Below, one piece after another: positions 27,879-35,769 of a DNA stretch of 64,000 nt. A program made the position numbers and the translations under genes. Position 1 is the stretch's first letter; every line of letters starts with the position of its first letter. This DNA comes from Alkaliphilus sp. NP8 (GTDB lineage Bacteria; Bacillota; Clostridia; Peptostreptococcales; Natronincolaceae): assembly GCA_015978205.1 (NCBI GenBank), contig JADWMM010000032.1:1-64000 (forward strand). Direction: 5' to 3'. The notes under the pieces were generated by a model. That model saw only the letters and a list, made by a program, of their open reading frames with translations, was not told the DNA's origin and did not search any database.

Positions 27879-28928
27879 TTATTCTGGAATACAAATTACT
27901 TGACCTATTTGTAGGTTATTAGGATCTACACCTGGGTTTGCTTCCATTATTGCTTCTACTGTAGTATTGTATCTTTGTGCTAATTTGTAGAATGTATCTC
28001 CAGATTTTATTGTATATGGCATTGTTCCTGCTGGACACTTACCTGAGTCTCCTGTTGGTATACAAATTACTTGACCTATTTGTAAGTTGTTAGGATCTAC
28101 ACCTGGGTTTGCTTCCATTATTGCTTCTACTGTAGTATTGTATCTTTGTGCTAATTTGTAGAATGTATCTCCAGATTTTATTGTATATGGCATTGTTCCT
28201 GCTGGACATTCGCCTGAGTCTTCTGTTGGTATACAAATTACTTGACCTATTTGTAAGTTATTAGGATCTACACCTGGATTTACTGCTATTATAGCTTCTA
28301 CTGTAGTATTATACCTTTGTGCTAATTTATAGAATGTATCTCCTGATTTTATTGTATAGGACATTGTTCCTGGTGGACATTTTCCTGGTTGTGGTGTATC
28401 TTTTGGAATACAAATAATTTGGCCTATCTGTAAATTATCTGGGTTTACATTTGGATTCGCTTCAAGTAAATCATCTAAGCTTACATTAAATCTTCTTGCT
28501 ATTGAATAAAAAGTATCTCCTGCCTTTACTCTATATGGCATTGTTCCTGCTGGACATTTGCTAGGTGGCGGAGTAGTTCCTGGTATACAAATCACTTGAC
28601 CTATATATAAATTATCAGGATCTACATTTGGATTTGCTTCAAGCAAAGCATCCAAGCTCACATTAAATCTTCTTGCTATTGAATAAAAAGTATCTCCGGC
28701 TCTTATTGTGTAATAGTTTCCTCCCGGGCATGGTGGTTGATACATAGGTACACAGATTATTTGTCCTATGTAAAGTGCATTAGGATTTACATTTGGATTT
28801 GCAGCGATGAGAGCAGATACAGTAGTGTTGTACCTAATAGCTATACTATAAAAAGTATCTCCAGCTCTTATTGTATACGGTTGAGTACCTCTTGGACATG
28901 TATTAGGTCTTCTATTATTATAATACAT
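27879..28928 (-). CDS. Six-LysM repeat protein (spore coat or cell wall type)
   Basis: A 349-residue protein made almost wholly of six LysM modules of about 45 residues. Each starts YTIRAGDTFYSIA or YTIKSGDTFYKLA and ends QIGQVICIP. The modules are joined by linkers with CPAGTMP- or CPxG-type motifs, so each unit brings a Cys pair. LysM modules bind N-acetylglucosamine polymers. There is no signal peptide: the N-terminus is YYNNRRPN, a Tyr/Asn/Arg-rich tail like those of spore coat or SafA-like proteins assembled from the mother cell. The last three modules have a 57-residue period. AAGGAGG lies upstream of the ATG. Confidence 0.88.
   Translation of the reverse strand: MYYNNRRPNTCPRGTQPYTIRAGDTFYSIAIRYNTTVSALIAANPNVNPNALYIGQIICVPMYQPPCPGGNYYTIRAGDTFYSIARRFNVSLDALLEANPNVDPDNLYIGQVICIPGTTPPPSKCPAGTMPYRVKAGDTFYSIARRFNVSLDDLLEANPNVNPDNLQIGQIICIPKDTPQPGKCPPGTMSYTIKSGDTFYKLAQRYNTTVEAIIAVNPGVDPNNLQIGQVICIPTEDSGECPAGTMPYTIKSGDTFYKLAQRYNTTVEAIMEANPGVDPNNLQIGQVICIPTGDSGKCPAGTMPYTIKSGDTFYKLAQRYNTTVEAIMEANPGVDPNNLQIGQVICIPE
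27891..28409. repeat. Tandem 171-bp DNA repeat encoding LysM modules
   Basis: The phrase ACAAATTACTTGACCTATTT recurs starting at 27891, 28062 and 28234 or within one base, giving a 171-bp period. The last two coding units are nearly identical over their full length, while earlier units are diverged. This is a recent in-frame duplication inside the LysM gene. Confidence 0.85.
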
Positions 28929-29061
28929 CAATTACCCTCCTTCATTAAATTAATTACTATATGTGTATACGTTAATGTATACTTACTATAATATATTCAG
29001 AATGTTAAAAGATGTTCAAAAATTAATATGTTTTTTATAAAAAATTAAGTTTAACTTATTC

Positions 29062-29096
29062 AAAAAGCCTAGAAAACTAAGTTTTCTAGGCTTTTT
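29062..29096 (-). terminator. Terminator of msrA
   Basis: AAAAAGCCTAGAAAACT and AGTTTTCTAGGCTTTTT form a near-perfect 17-bp stem directly after the msrA stop codon. Confidence 0.88.
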
Positions 29097-29720
29097 CTAT
29101 CTTATATTTTCTAATATATTAATAAGATTATTATAATTTTCCTTAGGAATGTCTACTAATTTTAGCTCGTCTTTTAATGAAGATAAACTTATTCTCCCTG
29201 CAACATATCCATTAACTCTAGCTACTGGTGTTGAAGAAACAAACTCACTAAAAGTACTATATAAACCTTTTAATTCTTTATACGCTTTAGTTACATTCTG
29301 TAAATAGTATTTTTGGTGATATCCTTCAGCTATATAAAAATTTTCAAGCGGTTTAATTTCTGTGTATATTTTTTGCTTACCTTCATTTTCAATTTGTCTT
29401 TTTACTTCCATAGCTTCTTGTCTTTGAGCATCATCATAATAAAAAACAATAGATTTATATTGAGTATTTTCGGTTTCATATATTGGATTATGTAAGTTCC
29501 AATATATATCTAAAAGTTCTCTATAACTAATAACTTCCGGATTGTAGTTTATTTCAACTGTTTCTGAATGGTCCCCTATATTATTGTAATTAGGATTTTT
29601 AGTAGTTCCTCCTGCATACCCTACTCGTGTGCTAATTACTCCTTTTATGCTCCCAAACTGAGCATCAGGTCCCCAAAATCATCCTAAAGCAAAAGTTGCC
29701 GTAGCCATATTATCATTCAT
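29097..29720 (-). CDS. msrA: Peptide-methionine (S)-S-oxide reductase with in-frame UGA (selenocysteine)
   Basis: A 207-residue MsrA that repairs methionine-S-sulfoxide, if UGA at 29679-29681 is read as selenocysteine (residue 14). The active-site block reads ATFALG-U-FWGPDAQFG, where other MsrA have GCFWG. Downstream GYAGGTT, GDHSETVEINY and AEGYHQKYYLQ are all conserved and in one frame on both sides of the UGA. There is no other in-frame stop. A SECIS-like hairpin follows the UGA. GGGAGG lies 7 nt before the ATG. The protein contains no Cys at all, so no resolving Cys exists and regeneration would depend on an external reductant. Sec-containing MsrA forms are known in a few algae and clostridia. 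Normal gene calling would start at 29411 and miss the catalytic end. Confidence 0.92.
29647..29665 (-). promoter_or_regulatory. SECIS-like hairpin of msrA
   Basis: On the minus strand, 13 nt after the UGA, ATGCTC-AGTTTGG-GAGCAT forms a 6-bp stem with a 7-nt loop containing G residues. Flanking CC/GG can extend it with a bulge. The position matches the bacterial SECIS that recruits SelB within the coding region. Confidence 0.78.
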
Positions 29721-29915
29721 ATGTATTCCTCCCATTAGGTAGATTAATTTAAATTAAATTATATTTATATAGTATATACTACCCTGTTTTTATAATTCTC
29801 AACCATTTCATTAATCACATGTATTACTATTTTTCTTTATTTATTCAATAAATATCTATATAATTATACTGAGGAATTAATCAATATATTAACATCTTGA
29901 GAAAGTAGGGGTTTC

Positions 29916-30491
29916 ATGTTAAGAAAGATACAGTATAATTCACCTGTTATATTAACTTTTACAATATTATCCTTTGTATCATTAATTCTAGGTGGAATAA
30001 CTAATAACTTTTCAACTGTTTTGCTTTTTTCAGTATACAAGTCTCCATTAAGTGATATATTTTTTTATTTTAGACTTGTAGGTCACGTATTAGGCCATGC
30101 AAACTTTCAACATTTTTTAAGTAACTTTCTTATTATACTTTTAATCGGCCCTGTATTAGAAGAAAAGTATGGTTCAAAAATAATGATTCGCATGATATTT
30201 GTTACTGCTATTATTACAGGGTTATTAAATATATTATTATTTGATACTGCCTTATTAGGTGCTAGTGGTATTGCATTTATGCTTATTTTACTTAGTTCTT
30301 TTGTTAATACTACAAAAGGCAAAATTCCATTAACTCTTATTTTAATTATTATACTATTTATTGGACAAGAATTAATAGACATATTTATAGCAAATGATAA
30401 TATTTCACAACTTACCCATATAGTCGGAGGATTATGTGGTGGTATATTTGGATTTTATATCGATAAAGAAAAACGAAAAGCATCTGCATAG
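29916..30491 (+). CDS. Rhomboid family intramembrane serine protease
   Basis: A 191-residue membrane protein with about six helices, the core rhomboid topology. The catalytic Ser is S117 in LLGASGIAF and the catalytic His is H168 in QLTHIVGG. The HANFQHFLSN segment on helix 2 matches the conserved HxxxxHxxxN of rhomboids. It cleaves membrane proteins within the bilayer; the substrate is unknown. A weak AGGGG lies upstream of the ATG. It runs alone, convergent with the flavodiiron protein gene. Confidence 0.88.
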   Translation: MLRKIQYNSPVILTFTILSFVSLILGGITNNFSTVLLFSVYKSPLSDIFFYFRLVGHVLGHANFQHFLSNFLIILLIGPVLEEKYGSKIMIRMIFVTAIITGLLNILLFDTALLGASGIAFMLILLSSFVNTTKGKIPLTLILIIILFIGQELIDIFIANDNISQLTHIVGGLCGGIFGFYIDKEKRKASA

Positions 30492-30504
30492 TGAATTCTT
30501 GAGT

Positions 30505-30555
30505 AAAAAAACACACTCAACTACCATGGCCAAAACCGTAGTTGAGTGTATTTTT
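30505..30555. terminator. Bidirectional terminator
   Basis: ACACTCAACTAC and GTAGTTGAGTGT form a perfect 12-bp stem (30513-30549) with A and T tracts on the two sides, shared by the convergent rhomboid and flavodiiron genes. Confidence 0.88.
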
Positions 30556-30589
30556 ATTAAATATTCAAGTTAGAAATGTTATATCTATA

Positions 30590-31777
30590 TTACTCTATCA
30601 TTTTTCCTATTTCTTTCCCAAACTCATAACATGCTTTTAAATCTTCTTCTGTAGGAACAAACTTTACTTCTAATCCTTCTTTAACAATATCTATTTTTGC
30701 ATCTTTCATTCTTTTTTCTATACTTGCAACTGCTCCTTTACCCCATCCGTAAGAACCAAAAGAAGCTCCTATTTTCTTTGGAAATCTTAAGCCAATTAAT
30801 TCTTCTAGTAAATAAGCAACATCTGGAATCATAGTATTATTTATAGTAGATGAAGCTACTAAAACCGCTTTAGCATCTAATATATCTGTCGTTATATCGT
30901 TAACATCACTTTTAGATACTCTATAGAATTTTGTTTCTACCCCTTCACTACTTAAGCCATCAACAACAGCTCTTGCCATTCTTTCGGTGCTGTTCCACAT
31001 TGTATCATAAGCAATTACAGCTTTTTTAGTAGTTTCTCCTTTGCCCCATTCCATATATTTTTCTATTATTTTTTCTGGATTACTTCTCCAAATAAGACCA
31101 TGGCTAGGTGCAATCATATCTATTTTTAATCCCATTTTTACAATTTCATCTATTTTTCTAACTACTAGTCCACTAAAAGGGGCTAATATATTAGCATAAT
31201 AACGCTTTGCTTCTTCCATTATAGTACACATATCATTTTCATCATCAAATATTTTTGAAGATGCTAAATGTTGGCCGAAAGCATCATTTGGAAATAATAA
31301 AGATTCTTCTTCCATATAACAGAACATGCTATCTGGCCAATGTAACATAGAAGCTTCTATAAACTTAAGACTTCTATTACCTAATTCAAGAACATCACCT
31401 GTTTTCACAGTCTCGTAGCTATAATCTCCAAAATAATGTTGAAGCATTGCATCCTTACCTTTTTTACTACAGTATACCTTAGCGTTTGGAGCTTCTTCCA
31501 TTAATCTAGGAAATCCTCCCGAATGATCTGGCTCAACATGATTAACTACTACATAGTCAATTTTACTCGGATCAACAATCTCCCTAATATTATTAAGCAT
31601 TATATCTACAAAGTCTGCATCTACAATGTCTACTAATGTTATTTTTTCATCCACAATTAAATATGAATTATATGTGGTTCCTCTTTTTGTATGGTATGAT
31701 GGTCCATGAAACTGTCTTAAATCCCAGTCTACAGTTCCTACCCAATAAACTCCTTTTTTAATCTCTTTAGCTGACAT
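30590..31777 (-). CDS. Flavodiiron protein (FprA-type A-type flavoprotein)
   Basis: A 395-residue O2 and/or NO reductase. The N-terminal metallo-beta-lactamase domain holds the diiron site, with NHVEPDHSGG (HxExDH), the His of SMLHWPD, the Asp of FPNDAFGQH and the His of APSHGLIWR. The C-terminal flavodoxin domain, from about 252, begins KAVIAYDTMWNSTERMA and binds FMN. The start is the ATG at 31775-31777 after AAGGAGATG. In anaerobes it scavenges oxygen with electrons from rubredoxin. It is a monocistronic gene near msrA. Confidence 0.93.
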   Translation of the reverse strand: MSAKEIKKGVYWVGTVDWDLRQFHGPSYHTKRGTTYNSYLIVDEKITLVDIVDADFVDIMLNNIREIVDPSKIDYVVVNHVEPDHSGGFPRLMEEAPNAKVYCSKKGKDAMLQHYFGDYSYETVKTGDVLELGNRSLKFIEASMLHWPDSMFCYMEEESLLFPNDAFGQHLASSKIFDDENDMCTIMEEAKRYYANILAPFSGLVVRKIDEIVKMGLKIDMIAPSHGLIWRSNPEKIIEKYMEWGKGETTKKAVIAYDTMWNSTERMARAVVDGLSSEGVETKFYRVSKSDVNDITTDILDAKAVLVASSTINNTMIPDVAYLLEELIGLRFPKKIGASFGSYGWGKGAVASIEKRMKDAKIDIVKEGLEVKFVPTEEDLKACYEFGKEIGKMIE

Positions 31778-31897
31778 CAAATCATCTCCTTATTGTACTA
31801 AATAATAGCTTTTTTCATACTAGATTTTATTATGTATTATATTTCCATACATATTTATACCCTACGTATTAATTGTATAACATTAAAATATATAGTC

Positions 31898-31951
31898 AAT
31901 ATTAAAGGCCTAAAAAGCATATATTATAATATGATTCTAGACCTTAATATT
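31898..31951 (-). terminator. Terminator of the bioB-bioY operon
   Basis: AATATTAAAGGCCTA and the near-complementary TAGACCTTAATATT form a stem around an AT-rich loop, downstream of bioY. Confidence 0.65.
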
Positions 31952-31995
31952 ATATTTTTAGCAATGTATTCTATTATACTTGTATTAAAAACTAA

Positions 31996-32544
31996 TTAAG
32001 ATTGGAATAAATTTAATTTAATTAACCTCTTGCGAATTTGAGGCCCAATAAAAGTAGCAATTAAAATTTTAGCAACATCTCCTAAAATAAAAGGTATTAC
32101 TCCTGTAGCTAGAGCGGCACCTATCGACATATTCGTTTGATATGCTAACCAAATAGTACCAAATGCATAACATACAGATGTACCTATCACCATACCTACA
32201 AAACATAAATACCATTTATTTGAAAATCTATCAATAAACAATCCAGCAATAAGTGCCATAAACATAAATCCAATTATATATCCACCAGTTGGCCCTAAAA
32301 GTACAGAAGGCCCACCATTAAAACCAGAAAATACAGGAACACCGCTAAAACCAATTAACATATATATTAAATAGCTAATAGTCCCTTTTTTCATACCAAG
32401 TGCATAAAGAGCAAAATAAATTGCTAAGTTAGTAAAGGTAATAGGTACTAAACCAATAGGAATGGATAAAGGTCCTAAAATACAAATAATTGCAGCCATA
32501 ACTCCGATGATTGACATTTGAAAAACTTTTGATTTATTTTCCAT
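31996..32544 (-). CDS. bioY: Biotin transporter BioY (ECF substrate-binding subunit)
   Basis: A 182-residue protein with six hydrophobic helices and the BioY signatures FTNLAIYFALYALG, GFSGVPVFSGFNGG and LLGPTGGYIIGFM. It binds biotin as the S component of an ECF transporter or works alone. The ATG at 32542-32544 is best spaced from GGGGAG. It follows bioB closely and shares its promoter and BirA operator. Biotin synthase and uptake together suggest that the cell can make biotin from dethiobiotin and also scavenge it. No bioA, bioD or bioF is in the window. Confidence 0.92.
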   Translation of the reverse strand: MENKSKVFQMSIIGVMAAIICILGPLSIPIGLVPITFTNLAIYFALYALGMKKGTISYLIYMLIGFSGVPVFSGFNGGPSVLLGPTGGYIIGFMFMALIAGLFIDRFSNKWYLCFVGMVIGTSVCYAFGTIWLAYQTNMSIGAALATGVIPFILGDVAKILIATFIGPQIRKRLIKLNLFQS

Positions 32545-32578
32545 AAACATTCTCCCCTTAATTTTTCTACTTTAAATC

Positions 32579-33535
32579 TTATTTTGATATATCAAAACCT
32601 AAATCAGTTAACATTTTTTTATCTTCTGAAGAATTATTACCAACAGTTGTTAACATATCACCAGTTATAGTAGCGTTAGCACCTGACAAAAATGTTTTTG
32701 CACCACCATCTTTAAAATAATTTCTACCTGCTGCCATACGAATGTATGCAGTAGGATTAATGTAACGAAAGATAGCAATAGTTCTTAAAATATCATCTAC
32801 AGAAATAGGCTGTAAGTTTTCATAATGTGTACCTTTTATAGGCATTAACACATTTATTGGAATAGACTCTATTTGCAGTTCTGACAGACTTACAGCCATA
32901 TCAATACGATCGTTCCAAGTTTCCCCCATACCGATGATACCACCAGAACAAACCTTAAAACCTACTTTTTGCGCCAATTTAATTTCATGAATCTTATCTT
33001 CATATGTATGTGTTGTACAAACATTAGAAAAGTTTTCTTTAGAAGTTTCTATATTGGTATGATACATTGAAACACCAACTTTTTTTAAACGAACAAATTC
33101 TTCTTCAGTTAAAAGACCATGTGAAGCACAAAGCTTAATATCACATTCTTCACGCATTTTTTTATATGACTCAATAGCCTTATCAAAGTCTTTACCTTTT
33201 AAAGTTCTGCCAGCTGTGACAATAGAATAACGGTGTACACCTTTTGCTTCATTTTTTTTACAATCTTCTACAATTTCATTTGGATCTAAAAAAGCATACT
33301 CTTTAATTCCAGTATAATTATGTGAGGATTGAGCACAAAATTTACAGTTTTCACTACAACGACCACTTCTACCATTTATAATAGTACAAAGATCAACCTT
33401 ATTACCACATAAGCTTTCACGAATTATATTAGCACCTTCTAACAAATTATCTAAATTTGAAGTTAAAAAGAAACTTAAGTCATCTCCTCTTTTTAAACGT
33501 TTCCCTGCAATGATTTCTTTTGCTAGATCTTTCAT
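32579..33535 (-). CDS. bioB: Biotin synthase
   Basis: A 318-residue radical SAM enzyme that inserts sulfur into dethiobiotin. The [4Fe-4S] ligands are C60, C64 and C67 in GRCSENCKFCAQS. The auxiliary cluster ligands, Cys residues in the strands around VTAG, CASHGLL and CSGGIIGMGE, and the terminal FLSGANATITGD region are present. The length is normal for the family. TGGAGG lies before the ATG. It is the first gene of the bioB-bioY operon, controlled by the BirA-type operator at 33612-33643. Confidence 0.95.
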   Translation of the reverse strand: MKDLAKEIIAGKRLKRGDDLSFFLTSNLDNLLEGANIIRESLCGNKVDLCTIINGRSGRCSENCKFCAQSSHNYTGIKEYAFLDPNEIVEDCKKNEAKGVHRYSIVTAGRTLKGKDFDKAIESYKKMREECDIKLCASHGLLTEEEFVRLKKVGVSMYHTNIETSKENFSNVCTTHTYEDKIHEIKLAQKVGFKVCSGGIIGMGETWNDRIDMAVSLSELQIESIPINVLMPIKGTHYENLQPISVDDILRTIAIFRYINPTAYIRMAAGRNYFKDGGAKTFLSGANATITGDMLTTVGNNSSEDKKMLTDLGFDISK

Positions 33536-33589
33536 ATTAGCTTAAACCTCCATACAAATTTAATAATGTAGATCTATAATACATATTGT

Positions 33590-33618
33590 AGTATATATTA
33601 ATAGTTTTTCTTTGTCAA
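33590..33618 (-). promoter_or_regulatory. Promoter of bioB-bioY
   Basis: On the minus strand TTGACA (33613-33618), a 17-nt spacer and TATACT (33590-33595). The -35 box lies inside one half of the BirA operator. Confidence 0.85.
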
Positions 33619-33643
33619 CCAGTTTCAAGTATTAGGTTAACTT
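33612..33643 (-). promoter_or_regulatory. BirA-type biotin operator
   Basis: TTGTCAACC, 14 nt, then GGTTAACTT: two half-sites in the spacing of BirA operators (consensus half-site TTGTTAACC). It overlaps the -35 box of the bio promoter, so biotin-loaded BirA would block transcription. Confidence 0.82.
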
Positions 33644-33724
33644 AATATATATATATAAAGGTTATTATTAAATTATAGATATATCATATTAATATCTAAC
33701 TGTGTACGAAAATACTATAACAAA

Positions 33725-33769
33725 AAATCTTCATTGAAAGTCACTCTATGACTTTCAATGAAGATTTTC
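33725..33769 (-). terminator. Terminator of the uracil permease gene
   Basis: AATCTTCATTGAAAGTCA and TGACTTTCAATGAAGATT form an 18-bp perfect stem with a short loop. Confidence 0.9.
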
Positions 33770-33788
33770 TATATTTATTATGTTTAAT

Positions 33789-35048
33789 TTATTTTCTATT
33801 TAGTATTGCATTCAGTAATACACCTGCTATTGCAGCAAAACTTAACCCTTCTATTCTTATAGATTCAGTTATTGGAATTCCTAAAGCTATACCTGTGTAA
33901 TTTTGAATAACTCCTGCACCTAATCCTAATATTAAAATAGTAGATATTATTATTATATTTTTAGCATTAAATTTAGTTTCACTATTTTTAAGTGTTTTTG
34001 CTCCTACTAAAGCTATCATACTGAATAACATTAAGCTGATTCCACCCATAACTGGAGTTGGTATCGATCTTAAAAAACCACCTACTTTAGCTACAAACCC
34101 AAGTACAATTGCGAATATAGCTGCAAGTCTTAATATAGATGGATCATAGTTTTTAGTAATTGCTAAAACTCCTGTGTTTTCACCATAAGTTGTATTTGCA
34201 GGTCCACCTATAAACCCTGAAAACAATGTAGCTAATCCATCCCCAAGTAATGTTCTATTTAAACCTGGATCTTTTATAAAGTCTTGTCCTACTACTTCAC
34301 CGTTTGTTGTTATATCACCTATATGCTCCATAAATACTGCTAGTACTATAGGTGATATTATTGCTATAGCTCCAATATCAAACTTAGGTAACGTAAAGTT
34401 TGGTATAGATACTAAAGCAGCTTCTGTTATCGGTGTACTATCTATTATTCCTAATTGTGCTGAAAGTATATATCCAGATACTACTGCTATTAAAATAGAT
34501 AACTGTTTAATAAATCCTTTAGTTAAAAAGTTAATTCCCAATGCTATAGCTAGCGTGATCCCTGCTACTACATAATGTCCTGAAGCCATATCTAAAGCTG
34601 TTGGCACTAAGCTTAAACCTATTACTATTATCATAGGTCCTACTACTTGTGCAGGTAAAAATTTCTTTGTTTTTTCTACACCAATTTTTTCAATCATAAA
34701 TGATAACAATACATATATTAATCCTGCAACTATTATTCCACCCTGAGCATATCTTAAATCATTGTTATAGCTTTGACTTACTTGAACAATAACTCCTATA
34801 AATGCAAATGATGATCCTAAAAATACAGGAACTTTTCCTTTTGTTACTGAATGGAATATTAATGTTCCTGCACCTGCTGCAACAAGAGCAACTGATGGAT
34901 CAAGTCCCGTTAGTATAGGTACTAGTACAGTTGCACCAAACATGGCAATTAGATGCTGTAAAGCTAATATCCATCTCTTTGTAGTTTCTTTAATTGAAAT
35001 TTCCGTTTTTACTTTTTCGTTTGTTTTAGATAAAATATTTTCTGACAT
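33789..35048 (-). CDS. uraA: Uracil permease (NCS2 family)
   Basis: A 419-residue membrane transporter of the nucleobase:cation symporter-2 family with about 12-14 helices. The segments QHLIAMFGATVLVPILTGLD near the N-terminus, VFMEHIGD and GGPANTTYGENTG carry the substrate-binding and conserved residues of UraA/PyrP. Uracil specificity is supported by the PyrR-type leader upstream. AAAGGAGG lies before the ATG. It is monocistronic with its own terminator. PyrR itself is not in the window. Confidence 0.92.
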   Translation of the reverse strand: MSENILSKTNEKVKTEISIKETTKRWILALQHLIAMFGATVLVPILTGLDPSVALVAAGAGTLIFHSVTKGKVPVFLGSSFAFIGVIVQVSQSYNNDLRYAQGGIIVAGLIYVLLSFMIEKIGVEKTKKFLPAQVVGPMIIVIGLSLVPTALDMASGHYVVAGITLAIALGINFLTKGFIKQLSILIAVVSGYILSAQLGIIDSTPITEAALVSIPNFTLPKFDIGAIAIISPIVLAVFMEHIGDITTNGEVVGQDFIKDPGLNRTLLGDGLATLFSGFIGGPANTTYGENTGVLAITKNYDPSILRLAAIFAIVLGFVAKVGGFLRSIPTPVMGGISLMLFSMIALVGAKTLKNSETKFNAKNIIIISTILILGLGAGVIQNYTGIALGIPITESIRIEGLSFAAIAGVLLNAILNRK

Positions 35049-35079
35049 AAAAAAACCTCCTTTTAACTTTTCATAATTA

Positions 35080-35137
35080 AAGGAGAAAATTGAAAGATTT
35101 TTTCTCCCTTTCCGGTCTCACAGAACCGATTTAAAGG
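35080..35137 (-). promoter_or_regulatory. Second PyrR-type binding loop and hairpin before uraA
   Basis: The minus strand reads TTTAAATCGGTTCTGTGAGACCG (35114-35137), which shares the GTTCnnTGAGAC core with the first PyrR-type site. It is followed by a GGAGAAAA/TTTTCTCC hairpin and a short T run (35080-35112) before the ribosome binding site. This could be a second attenuator. Confidence 0.6.
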
Positions 35138-35201
35138 TACGACTTATTAGTGCTACCGCACCAGTATAAGAAAATATATTTTCTTATACTTCTTATACAA
35201 T

Positions 35202-35233
35202 AAAAAAACTTTTTGCACGAGACGCAAAAAGTT
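35202..35233 (-). terminator. Attenuator terminator in the uraA leader
   Basis: AACTTTTTGC and GCAAAAAGTT form a 10-bp stem with a 7-nt loop, followed on the minus strand by seven T residues. It lies between promoter and gene, as in PyrR attenuators. Confidence 0.85.
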
Positions 35234-35285
35234 ATATTAACACTGTTATTTACTATATTTATACAGTAAATAGTCTTATTATTAT

Positions 35286-35318
35286 AACCTTCTCAGTCTC
35301 AAGGAACTGTCTTAAAGA
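35286..35318 (-). promoter_or_regulatory. PyrR-binding loop (pyrimidine attenuator)
   Basis: On the minus strand CTTTAAGACAGTTCCTTGAG followed by ACTGAGAAGG closely matches the PyrR anti-antiterminator consensus of Firmicute pyr leaders (ACAGUCC..GAGGCUGAGAAGG). It sits near the 5' end of the transcript, upstream of the attenuator terminator at 35202-35233. Confidence 0.8.
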
Positions 35319-35339
35319 TTTCTTTTTTTATCATTACTT

Positions 35340-35368
35340 AGCATATCACTTTCAATATATATTGTCAA
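35340..35368 (-). promoter_or_regulatory. Promoter of uraA
   Basis: On the minus strand TTGACA (35363-35368), a 17-nt spacer and TATGCT (35340-35345). The predicted transcript start falls about 15 nt before the PyrR loop, leaving a leader of roughly 285 nt. Confidence 0.85.
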
Positions 35369-35509
35369 TATAAAGATATGTTTTTGGAATTTTGTTTTTT
35401 ATTTTTTAACCTTTATTAACTTATATATACAATATATCCTAATAGTTCATTTAAACATTATTAATAGTTTTTTCATTTTAGCTAATAATAATTTAAAAGG
35501 AGGGATCAT

Positions 35510-35677
35510 ATGGCTAAAAATAAATATAAACAAAACAATATATCTATGCCTATTGAAAACCATCAAACTGCAGCATGGGCTAATATATCTAATATGAAGC
35601 CTGTATCTAGAGTTCCTATTCCTGATTATGTTGAAGTTAAAAATGCTAAAGAATATGTTGATAGTAATCAAAAATAA
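35510..35677 (+). CDS. Small DUF3787-like protein (55 aa)
   Basis: A 55-residue protein with MPIENHQTAAWANI in the middle, PVSRVPIPD after it, and an acidic, Asn-rich C-terminus (NAKEYVDSNQK). This pattern matches my recollection of the clostridial DUF3787 family, whose function is unknown. It starts at an ATG after AAAAGGAGGG, an excellent ribosome binding site, and is followed by a 10-bp terminator hairpin. It is below common length cut-offs but looks like a real single-gene transcript. Confidence 0.8.
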   Translation: MAKNKYKQNNISMPIENHQTAAWANISNMKPVSRVPIPDYVEVKNAKEYVDSNQK

Positions 35678-35690
35678 GTAATATTTTTAT

Positions 35691-35721
35691 AATAGACAAG
35701 ATTAGAATATCTTGTCTATTA
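35691..35721 (+). terminator. Terminator of the DUF3787-like gene
   Basis: AATAGACAAGAT and ATCTTGTCTATT form a 12-bp stem with a 6-7 nt loop. Confidence 0.8.
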
Positions 35722-35769
35722 TATATAAATAAACAACCTTAATATTTAATAAAATACTAAGCAACTACC

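Noticed and set aside
27891-28925. Regular repeats as a CRISPR array
   Set aside because: The repeat unit is 171 bp, in frame, and encodes LysM modules; there are no short repeats with unique spacers.
29679-29681. The UGA in msrA as a nonsense mutation (pseudogene)
   Set aside because: The UGA stands exactly at the catalytic Cys codon, the frame and all motifs are kept on both sides, and a hairpin follows at SECIS distance. Decay would not choose this position.
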